Source: an uncultured Ruminococcus sp. (lineage in GTDB: Bacteria; Bacillota; Clostridia; Oscillospirales; Ruminococcaceae). From it: a stretch of DNA of 24,781 nt. Position 1 is the first letter of the stretch; every line of letters starts with the position of its first letter. The stretch covers positions 1 through 24,781 of the forward strand of contig CAMWRL010000006.1 in NCBI GenBank assembly GCA_947176685.1. The letters run 5' to 3'. The position numbers and the translations under genes are program-made. Shown here piece after piece: positions 1 through 6,037 of the stretch. The notes under the pieces were generated by a model. That model was not told where the DNA came from and did not search any database. It worked only from the letters and a program-made list of their open reading frames with translations.

Positions 1-1083
1 GCCTGCCAGCCGGTATGCTTTATCCTGATTTCCAATCCCATACGTGAAAACGCTCCCGAAACATTCCGATTTTTTGCGGAGCAGGGAGTTGAAATCAAGG
101 TCATATCCGGCGACAATCCGGTGACGGTTTCGGAAGTCGCAAAGCAGGCAGGAATTGAAAACGCAAAGAATTATATTGATGCCTCAACCCTCACCAATGA
201 CAACGCCATTTATGACGCAGTACAACGATATACGGTTTTCGGGCGTGTTACTCCCGACCAGAAACGAAAGTTTGTAAAAGCTCTCAAACTTCAGGGGCGC
301 ACGGTTGCAATGACAGGAGACGGCGTAAACGACGTCTTAGCCCTCAAAACTGCTGACTGCTCTGTTGCAATGGCTTCAGGAAGCGAAGCGGCGGTACAGG
401 TTTCACAGCTTGTACTTCTGGAATCGGATTTTTCAAAAATGCCTGACGTTGTTATGGAAGGCAGACGAGTTGTAAACAATCTTGAACGCTCCGGAAGTCT
501 GTTCCTTGTAAAAAATATCTTCTCTCTTATTATGTCGATTCTGACAATATGCTTCGGAATAACATACCCCCTCAAACCCTCGCAGATTTCGCTTATAAGC
601 CTTTTCACAATCGGCATACCTGCACTTGTACTTTCGCAGATGCCCAATCAGGATATGATACGTGGCAAATTTATGACAAACATTCTGCTGAAAGCTTTTC
701 CGGCGGGAATAACCGATACTATAATAGTTGCGGCAATGGTATTTTTCGGACAGGCATACAACGTTGACCAGTCTGATATTGCTACAGCTTCAACAATACT
801 TTTGTGTATTGTCGGACTTATGATTTTATTTGAAATCAGCCGTCCTATGAACGTCTACAAAATGACGCTGTGGATTTTCTGCATATTCGGACTTGCTTTC
901 TGTATGATTTTCATAAGCGACCTGTTCGGGATTTCCGGAATGTCCACAAAGGCAATACTTCTCTGTATAAACTTCTCCATTATTGCAGAACCTTTTATGC
1001 GGTATCTGACTATGCTTTTCAACAAGATAAAGCAGATTTTCACAAAAGGTTACGACAACACCAAAAAGGAAATAGAACTCTGA
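1..1083 (+). CDS. Cation-transporting P-type ATPase, CtpE-like (C-terminal part)
   Basis: The reading frame is open at the window edge, so the N-terminus and the phosphorylated DKTGT motif lie upstream; 360 residues are visible. The visible part has the end of the HAD-type P domain: KVISGDNP near residue 34 and the hinge motif MTGDGVND at 104-111, followed by a run of hydrophobic membrane helices to the C-terminus. The stretch after the hinge (VAMASGSEAA, then a membrane segment with FTIGIPALVLSQMPN) resembles the CtpE-type P-type ATPases of Gram-positive bacteria more than classical SERCA or heavy-metal pumps. The family uses ATP to move cations across the plasma membrane; the ion cannot be read from this fragment. 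The gene is followed by a terminator shared with the convergent DUF1284 gene. Confidence 0.88.
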   Translation, partial: ACQPVCFILISNPIRENAPETFRFFAEQGVEIKVISGDNPVTVSEVAKQAGIENAKNYIDASTLTNDNAIYDAVQRYTVFGRVTPDQKRKFVKALKLQGRTVAMTGDGVNDVLALKTADCSVAMASGSEAAVQVSQLVLLESDFSKMPDVVMEGRRVVNNLERSGSLFLVKNIFSLIMSILTICFGITYPLKPSQISLISLFTIGIPALVLSQMPNQDMIRGKFMTNILLKAFPAGITDTIIVAAMVFFGQAYNVDQSDIATASTILLCIVGLMILFEISRPMNVYKMTLWIFCIFGLAFCMIFISDLFGISGMSTKAILLCINFSIIAEPFMRYLTMLFNKIKQIFTKGYDNTKKEIEL

Positions 1084-1088
1084 ACTAC

Positions 1089-1119
1089 AAAAGGGACTTT
1101 CAATCAAGTCCCTTTTTTT
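1089..1119. terminator. Bidirectional terminator between the ATPase and DUF1284 genes
   Basis: A 10-bp stem (AAAGGGACTT, 1090-1099, with AAGTCCCTTT, 1106-1115) is flanked by T tracts on both strands. It can end the ATPase transcript and the opposing bioY-DUF1284 transcript. The DUF1284 stop codon (1104-1106) lies at the hairpin loop. Confidence 0.8.
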
Positions 1120-1466
1120 CCGCATATACAAAACCACTGACAATTGCCGCAGACTTCTTTCAGTCTGCCGGAGTGTATTATTTTTTCGCTGACGACTTTC
1201 CGTAAGTCTTTCCAACGTACTTCGCCGGATAGTCCGCATATCTCAATCACTTTCAAATCATACGTCAGTGCCTTGTCGTGACAGCCGGTACATGGACAGC
1301 ACTGACATATAATATCATGTTCTGTAGTTATTTCAACTATGGGATTTTCGCTGTCCAGCAGCTTTATAACAGCGGTCATATTATCAGTGAAGTCCCTGCT
1401 GTAGCCTTTTCCCTCAAAGAAGTTCACGCATAACCCGTGATGCGGACGGATTCTATATTCTGACAT
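1104..1466 (-). CDS. DUF1284 cysteine-rich protein
   Basis: A 120-residue protein of the DUF1284 family, recognised from the N-terminal pattern IRPHHGLCVNFFEGKGYS. It has eleven cysteines: one at position 13, a CQCCPCTGC cluster at 54-62, one at 77, and a CGNCQWFCIC cluster at 106-115. This spacing suggests binding of iron-sulfur or another metal, but the biochemical role is not known to me. The ATG has a good ribosome site (GAGGGTGA) lying inside the end of bioY, and the two genes overlap by 14 bp, so they should be translated together. The overlap suggests a link to biotin uptake or use, which is inference only. Confidence 0.82.
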   Translation of the reverse strand: MSEYRIRPHHGLCVNFFEGKGYSRDFTDNMTAVIKLLDSENPIVEITTEHDIICQCCPCTGCHDKALTYDLKVIEICGLSGEVRWKDLRKVVSEKIIHSGRLKEVCGNCQWFCICGKKGT

Positions 1467-1998
1467 ATTTTTTCACCCTCACGGAAATCAATACCGCACT
1501 GACAAGTTTAATCAGGTCAAAAAGCAGATACGGCACTACGCAGGCACTAAGTCCGTACAGAAAGCTTGTTTTCATAACATACATAAACCACAACGTTCCG
1601 CAGATATAGCATACAGCCATTCCGGCGGCAAGCGATATAATCTGTACATACAACTTACTGCCGAAAAATTTTTCTATACCCCAGAACACAAGGGCAAGAA
1701 AAAGAAATCCCCATATATAGCCGCCGGAGTACGAAGTCAATGCACTTATTCCGGCACTGAATCCCGAAAATACAGGTATTCCGACAGTTCCCAGAAGTAT
1801 GTACACCAGTATCGCAAAAAAACCGTTTTTTCCGCCTAAAATACTCATTGCGCAAAACACTCCGAAAGTCTGCAACGTAAACGGAATAGTTGTCGGCACT
1901 GAAATCCACGAGCATACCGTCATAACTGCCGAAAACATAGCTATTAAAACAATCTCCCGTGTTTTAAAACTCTTTTGTGATATGACATTTTCTGACAT
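1453..1998 (-). CDS. bioY: Biotin ECF transporter S component BioY
   Basis: A 181-residue, strongly hydrophobic protein with about six membrane segments and the BioY hallmarks: VPTTIPFTLQTFGVF near residues 34-48, and YILLGTVGIPVF followed by SGGYIWGF near 66-98. BioY binds biotin and works either with the shared ECF module (EcfA/A'/T) or alone; no ECF module genes are in this window. The start is fixed by an AGGAGGA ribosome site at 2006-2012. Upstream is a consensus sigma-A promoter whose -35 box sits in a BirA-like inverted repeat, so repression by biotin-loaded BirA is expected. It is co-transcribed with the overlapping DUF1284 gene. Confidence 0.93.
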   Translation of the reverse strand: MSENVISQKSFKTREIVLIAMFSAVMTVCSWISVPTTIPFTLQTFGVFCAMSILGGKNGFFAILVYILLGTVGIPVFSGFSAGISALTSYSGGYIWGFLFLALVFWGIEKFFGSKLYVQIISLAAGMAVCYICGTLWFMYVMKTSFLYGLSACVVPYLLFDLIKLVSAVLISVRVKKYVRI

Positions 1999-2028
1999 AA
2001 AAAAGTCCTCCTTTTATTTTATAAAAAT

Positions 2029-2057
2029 ATTATATCACATACAAACTCGTTTGTCAA
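2029..2057 (-). promoter_or_regulatory. Sigma-A promoter of bioY
   Basis: On the minus strand a perfect TTGACA (2052-2057) is followed after exactly 17 bp by a perfect TATAAT (2029-2034), about 30 bp before the bioY start. The -35 box is covered by the inverted repeat at 2051-2083. Confidence 0.9.
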
Positions 2058-2083
2058 CCATTTTGCTATAAAATAGTTGACGA
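2051..2083. promoter_or_regulatory. Probable BirA operator of bioY
   Basis: An inverted repeat: TTGTCAACCATTTT (2051-2064) faces AAAATAGTTGACGA (2070-2083) around a 5-bp centre, with 12 of 14 positions symmetric. The TTGTCAAC...GTTGAC form fits the known Firmicutes BirA site type (TTGTTAAC and variants, spaced by about 15-17 bp). Its position over the -35 box of bioY fits repression. It also overlaps the last codons of the upstream regulator gene. Confidence 0.75.
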
Positions 2084-3166
2084 TTGTTTTGCGTTATTTC
2101 TTTTGTGACGCATACGGTTTATATTGCGTTCAAAATCTCCGCTGTCAATCCAGTCAGCTAAAAAATACTGTTCCAGCATAGGCACGGTACACGAATAAAA
2201 ACCGATTTTTTCGGCATACATAGGGAGCATGTTTTTCGGCAGAAGCATATAGCCTGCTCTCATAGACGGGGCGATAGTTTTGGAAAAAGTGTTTATATAT
2301 ATAACATTTCCGTCCGGACACATTGAAAAAAGAGTTTCCGGAGCTGTACCCGTCAGAATAATTTCCGAATTATAATCGTCCTCAATTATAAACGAGTCCC
2401 GTTTTTCAGCCCATTTTATGTACTCCGCACGGCGTTCAGCAGAAGCCGTTATATTACTCGGAAAGCTGTTGAAAGGCGTTACGTGAAGCACGGAAGCCCT
2501 TGTGCGTGAAAGTTCGTCCGGACGTATGCCTTCGCTGTCCATTTCAAGCATATCACAGACTGCACCGTTTGCCGTATAGACGGATTTTATTTTTTCATAT
2601 GACGGATTTTCAAGTGCTATGGTGCGTTGTCTGCCCAGCATCTGTATGCACATTCCGTAAAGATACTCCGCCCCAGAGCCTATTATCACCTGCTCCGGCG
2701 AAACACTTATATTACGACTGCGCATAAGATAACGGCTTATCGCTTCACGGAGTTCCGGACAACCGTTTTCCGGAGACTTCATTAAAATCCTTTCGCCGTA
2801 GTCTGAAAGCACTTTCCGCATACGTCCCGCAAACGCCGAAAATGGTATATCTGCCGGAATATCTGCACTTCCGGAAATTGTAACAGTTGTTTTTCCCGTG
2901 GCAGTCCCTGTCGGAAAACTTCTTTCCGGACTGTATATCACATAATAACCGCTTCTTTCACGGGTTTCGCAGTAGTCCTCATCACGAAGCAAAGAGTATG
3001 CGTGTTCAATAGTCGCAATGCTTACGGCGCAGTCTTCCGCAAGTGAACGCTTTGACGGGAGCTTTGAACCGCACGGAAACGCTCCGGAAATGATTTTATT
3101 TTTAAGTATTTCGTAAATCTGTATATATACAGGAGTTTCACAGCTGAAATTTACCGAGATATTCAT
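2066..3166 (-). CDS. MocR-family regulator (GntR-aminotransferase fusion), C-terminally truncated
   Basis: 366 residues from the ATG preceded by AAAGGAG; an upstream in-frame extension lacks a ribosome site. Residues 12-76 form a GntR winged helix (VYIQIYEILKNKI, LPSKRSLAEDCAVS). The rest is a fold-type I aminotransferase-like domain with ENPSYE (186-191), IIEDDYNSE (260-268) and the PLP lysine in FSKTIAP (K296). MocR regulators sense PLP and a metabolite and control genes such as pdxST or gabTD. Family members usually run to about 450-480 residues; this one stops just after the RMRHKR helix at 351-356, so roughly the last 90-100 residues of the aminotransferase fold are missing. The last codons coincide with the bioY operator. 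It may be a degraded gene, or a minimal regulator that still binds DNA. Its target cannot be read from the sequence. Confidence 0.82.
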   Translation of the reverse strand: MNISVNFSCETPVYIQIYEILKNKIISGAFPCGSKLPSKRSLAEDCAVSIATIEHAYSLLRDEDYCETRERSGYYVIYSPERSFPTGTATGKTTVTISGSADIPADIPFSAFAGRMRKVLSDYGERILMKSPENGCPELREAISRYLMRSRNISVSPEQVIIGSGAEYLYGMCIQMLGRQRTIALENPSYEKIKSVYTANGAVCDMLEMDSEGIRPDELSRTRASVLHVTPFNSFPSNITASAERRAEYIKWAEKRDSFIIEDDYNSEIILTGTAPETLFSMCPDGNVIYINTFSKTIAPSMRAGYMLLPKNMLPMYAEKIGFYSCTVPMLEQYFLADWIDSGDFERNINRMRHKRNNAKQSSTIL

Positions 3167-3194
3167 AATCAGACTCCTTTCCCAGAATAAATAA

Positions 3195-3223
3195 ATTATA
3201 GCACTCCGGAAATAATCTGTCAA
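3195..3223 (-). promoter_or_regulatory. Sigma-A promoter of the MocR-family gene
   Basis: Perfect TTGACA (3218-3223), a 17-bp spacer and perfect TATAAT (3195-3200) on the minus strand, about 30 bp before the ATG at 3166. The intact promoter implies the truncated gene is still transcribed. Confidence 0.85.
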
Positions 3224-3230
3224 CCAAAAC

Positions 3231-3268
3231 AAAATCCCCCTGCAAAATATATATTTTACAGGGGGATA
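3231..3268 (-). terminator. Terminator of the minus-strand sigma/anti-sigma operon
   Basis: A 17-bp inverted repeat (3234-3250 with 3251-3267, one mismatch) has a CCCCCTG/CAGGGGG base and AT-rich tip, and is followed on the minus strand by TTTTGTTTT. It lies about 50 bp after the sensor gene and directly before the -35 box of the next gene. Confidence 0.82.
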
Positions 3269-3316
3269 TATTAAGGAGGTTGAATGTTGTAGATTGCATT
3301 AATATTGGCACGGATT

Positions 3317-4675
3317 TCAGTTTCCGTTATGGAAATACTTTATACTTCCGTTTGTATATTCAAGAGCCAGCGTAACTTTTTCCAACTCAGCTACGTTGAA
3401 TACAAATTGTTCAGATAATTCAGGAACAATCAGTTCTGCTTTGAGGATATTATAAGCTGGGTCTTCCATATGGAAAGTAATTTCATAACCATTTTTTTCA
3501 TATGTGAACGGGACTTTTATACTGTCCATTGTTGTCACATCAGGCGGATATATTATATAGTTGCCGCCTACGCCGTCCGGTAAAAACTCAATTTCTAAAT
3601 TTTCAGAATAGTTGTCTGCATTCCAGAACCAATTTGTTCCCTCCAGAAGAACCAAAGCTTTGAAATCCGGTCTCTGAATATTGAAATTATATAATTCTCC
3701 ATTGTCAAACTTCACAGTGAAATTTCCGGAGTCATTCGGATTTACAATAGTTCCGGTTCTTCTGCTGCCGTCGGGAGAAACATAAGAAAACTGATTTCCT
3801 ATAATTTCATAGGTTGTTTCTAATATTGTATTGATGACTGCATCTCCGTACTCATCAAAAACATATTTAGTGAGCGTACCATCCGGACGGAACGCAAAAC
3901 CCATATATTCGCTGCTGCCCGATACTTCAACATAATAAAGCAAATCCAGAAAAGAGCTTTGTGCTTCACTGCTGACTGGCTCTATGACCGTTGTACTTGT
4001 TATAACTGGCTGTGCTGTTGTAACAGGCTGCGCCGTTGTCTGCTGTGCTGTTGTTGCAGGCGGATTTGTTGCCGGAGATGCTGTTGCCGGCGAAGGAGTT
4101 TCGGGCTGATTGTTCCCGTTATTATCAGGTTCGCCCTCATCAACTACGTGACCGACTTCGGGAGACGGAGGAGCAGTTGCAGCACCGACTATTTTTCCCT
4201 GATAGTCATTCTGATTTGCATAGTCAAAACCGTCCGCCCTGTAGCCCTTGTCTATATACGAACCTGAAACTATTTCAGTTACCTGAACCTGTTCCTCATA
4301 TTGGTTACTTACAACGGGCGGCGTTGATAAATCAAAATCATCAACGTTCATATTTCCGTGAAGTACAACCACACTTGCTATTCCTAAAACGGCAATTGCC
4401 AATACTGCCGCTGAACCTGCGTACTTACGCCACAACGGACGGTCATAACGTTCAATACCGGAAACGGAAATTTCATCTTCTTCATTATCTTCATAAGGCT
4501 CAGTATTTTCGGTAACTTCAATATCCCCGTCCGGAAGTCCGCTTTTCTGAAGGCACTGTTTGAGTATACGTTTTTTTTCGTTTTCGTCAAGTACCGGATA
4601 GTTTTCGGCTATTTCCTCAACGTATTCATCGTCAAGACCGTTTAACTGTTCCATAAAATCTTTGTTTTCATTCAT
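3317..4675 (-). CDS. Putative anti-sigma / sensor protein with two extracellular beta domains
   Basis: 452 residues from the second ATG, preferred because GGTGAT precedes it at a usual distance and it overlaps the sigma stop by 8 bp; another ATG at 4687 is possible. The acidic N-terminal part (1-80) is predicted cytoplasmic and is where a sigma factor would be bound. One membrane helix follows at about 86-105 (YAGSAAVLAIAVLGIASVVV). Next comes a Pro/Thr/Ala-rich linker at about 166-236 with TTAQPVTTAQPV repeats. The outer part seems to hold two related beta-rich modules (about 245-340 and 345-440) that look lipocalin-like by eye (GTNWFWN, FLPDG, YEKNGYEITF). Position directly after a sigma gene and the topology suggest RsgI-like signalling, but no named anti-sigma domain was recognised. 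The ligand is unknown. Confidence 0.72.
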   Translation of the reverse strand: MNENKDFMEQLNGLDDEYVEEIAENYPVLDENEKKRILKQCLQKSGLPDGDIEVTENTEPYEDNEEDEISVSGIERYDRPLWRKYAGSAAVLAIAVLGIASVVVLHGNMNVDDFDLSTPPVVSNQYEEQVQVTEIVSGSYIDKGYRADGFDYANQNDYQGKIVGAATAPPSPEVGHVVDEGEPDNNGNNQPETPSPATASPATNPPATTAQQTTAQPVTTAQPVITSTTVIEPVSSEAQSSFLDLLYYVEVSGSSEYMGFAFRPDGTLTKYVFDEYGDAVINTILETTYEIIGNQFSYVSPDGSRRTGTIVNPNDSGNFTVKFDNGELYNFNIQRPDFKALVLLEGTNWFWNADNYSENLEIEFLPDGVGGNYIIYPPDVTTMDSIKVPFTYEKNGYEITFHMEDPAYNILKAELIVPELSEQFVFNVAELEKVTLALEYTNGSIKYFHNGN

Positions 4676-5234
4676 AATAATCACCATTTTCCAGTATTAC
4701 ACCGATTTTCTTTCTTGCACGTAAACTTCTTTTCTGTACTGCACCGGATGTCATACCCAATATACGGGCAATTTCGCTTATTTTTCTGTTGTAGAAGTAC
4801 TGGTATATAATTATTGAACTGTCAGGTTCACCAAGAGACTTCACGATATTCCAGAGTTCCTGCCGGAATATACGTTTTTCTGCTTCTTCCTCCGTGTTGT
4901 TTTCGGACGGCGGCAGATTTATTTCTTCATCGTCTATACCGGAGTAATGGTTATTCTGTCCCGAAATTCTCCTGAAAGCGTCAATAGCCCTGAATTTTGC
5001 GACAGTGCTTATGTAGGTTTTGAGACTTCCTGTAACTGCCGAAAAGTTTCCGGCATTTTTGAGGAACTCAACCATAATATCACTCACGCAGTCTTCAACA
5101 TCTTCCCTTGTACCGAAACGCCCCAGTTTGTTTATAACTATTGTATATATAAGACCTCCGTACTGTTCTATAAGGAACTCATAGGCATCACGGGGAGAAC
5201 TTGCAAGTAACTGTTCCCATTCCGAATCGTTCAT
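4668..5234 (-). CDS. ECF-type RNA polymerase sigma factor (minus-strand module)
   Basis: 188 residues starting at MNDSEWEQLL, chosen because GGGGTGA precedes that ATG; longer in-frame extensions lack a ribosome site. Region 2 covers about residues 15-88 (AYEFLIEQYGGLIY, DVEDCVSDIMVEFLKN, LKTYISTVAKFRAIDAFRR). Region 4 covers about 126-176, with a helix-turn-helix ISEIARILGMTSGAVQKRSLRARKK. An acidic loop (DDEEINLPPSENNTEEEAEK) joins them. No region 1 or 3 is present, as expected for extracytoplasmic-function sigma factors. The gene overlaps the following membrane-sensor gene by 8 bp, the usual layout of a sigma/anti-sigma pair, and faces a second ECF gene starting at 5501. Confidence 0.88.
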   Translation of the reverse strand: MNDSEWEQLLASSPRDAYEFLIEQYGGLIYTIVINKLGRFGTREDVEDCVSDIMVEFLKNAGNFSAVTGSLKTYISTVAKFRAIDAFRRISGQNNHYSGIDDEEINLPPSENNTEEEAEKRIFRQELWNIVKSLGEPDSSIIIYQYFYNRKISEIARILGMTSGAVQKRSLRARKKIGVILENGDYYE

Positions 5235-5359
5235 ATTTTCACCCCTGTAAATTCTTGTCCTGCGGAAACATATCCCCTTTACACATAACATTCGATGTAC
5301 GACCGAAAAAAAGGACACATTCCGTATTATTTCTTTTTTTAAACAGCTGACCATTATAT

Positions 5360-5388
5360 ATTTTACCATTTTTTTGGCTGTGTGCCAA
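5360..5388 (-). promoter_or_regulatory. Possible promoter of the minus-strand sigma operon
   Basis: TTGGCA (5383-5388), a 17-bp spacer and TAAAAT (5360-5365) on the minus strand, leaving a leader of about 125 bp before the sigma start at 5234. The match is good but not perfect. An ECF-type autoregulated promoter elsewhere in the intergenic region is not excluded. Confidence 0.5.
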
Positions 5389-5460
5389 TAGGAAACAATA
5401 AGTTTACAAAAAGTTCATAATTTGCTGTCACAAAACGTCACGCAAAGATGTTATATTATA

Positions 5461-5472
5461 CAGAACGTTCTG
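5461..5472. promoter_or_regulatory. Perfect 12-bp palindrome before the plus-strand sigma gene
   Basis: CAGAACGTTCTG is fully symmetric and lies between an AT-rich TATATTATA stretch (5452-5460), which could be a -10 region, and the ribosome site at 5485. This is where a repressor site would be expected. It is not a LexA box of the usual GAAC-N4-GTTC form because the 4-bp spacer is missing. Confidence 0.45.
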
Positions 5473-5500
5473 AAAAACACAAACGGAGGTGATTTTTTTA

Positions 5501-6037
5501 ATGAAGCCGGAAGATACTGAAAAAATTCAGCGTATATACGAAATTTATGAACAGCCTATGTACAGGATAGCGTTTGCGGTACTGAAAAATCCGGAGCTTG
5601 CGGAAGATGCTGTTTCAGACGCATTCGTCCGGATAATTGACCGGCTGCAAAAAATCAAATCTCCAGAAAGCGACAAGACAAAAGCCTACATTGTCCGGAT
5701 AATAAAAAGCACTTCCATAAACATATACAGAAAGAAAAAACGCTCCCTAATCCGTGAGCTTCCGATAGATGACAGCATAGTGCAGATACCTGACAGCACT
5801 CTGAACGTTGAAGAACATGTCATATCGGTTATGGACGGACAGGACAAAAGAAATTTACTTAATAAACTTGACCAGACCGACAGGAATATTATAATGCTCC
5901 GCTGTGGAAACGAACTCTCCTGGAAAGAAGTAGCAGAACGCACTTCAATGACGGAATCAACCGCACGGAAACGGTTTGAACGGGCAAGAAAAAAACTTAT
6001 AAACATGAAAGGGGAATTGTATGATGAAAAAACATAG
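5501..6037 (+). CDS. ECF-type RNA polymerase sigma factor (plus-strand module)
   Basis: 178 residues. The ATG at 5501 is set by an ideal ribosome site GGAGGTGAT (5485-5493) at 7 nt; the GTG at 5489 lies inside that site and is unlikely to be used. Region 2 spans about 10-78 (IYEIYEQPMYRIAFAVLKNP, AEDAVSDAFVRIIDRL, KAYIVRIIKSTSINIYRKKKR). Region 4 spans about 113-168 (LDQTDRNIIMLRCGNELSWKEVAERTSMTESTARKRFERARKKL). It is a typical ECF sigma and is distinct in sequence from the one encoded at 4668-5234. Its stop overlaps the start of the next gene, a membrane protein, by 17 bp, so the two are translationally coupled and probably form a sigma/anti-sigma pair. No clear sigma-A promoter is visible. 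Confidence 0.9.
   Translation: MKPEDTEKIQRIYEIYEQPMYRIAFAVLKNPELAEDAVSDAFVRIIDRLQKIKSPESDKTKAYIVRIIKSTSINIYRKKKRSLIRELPIDDSIVQIPDSTLNVEEHVISVMDGQDKRNLLNKLDQTDRNIIMLRCGNELSWKEVAERTSMTESTARKRFERARKKLINMKGELYDEKT

Noticed and set aside
870..1205. Plus-strand frame running across the end of the ATPase gene and the terminator
   Set aside because: It overlaps a well-supported gene and a bidirectional terminator and has no independent support.
3271..3292. Strong ribosome site AAGGAGGT before ATG-TTG-TAG on the plus strand
   Set aside because: It would encode only two residues, and no promoter or downstream gene on this strand explains it. The match is probably chance.
5461..5472. LexA (SOS) box reading of CAGAACGTTCTG
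   Set aside because: Known Gram-positive LexA sites have GAAC and GTTC separated by 4 bp; here the halves are adjacent.
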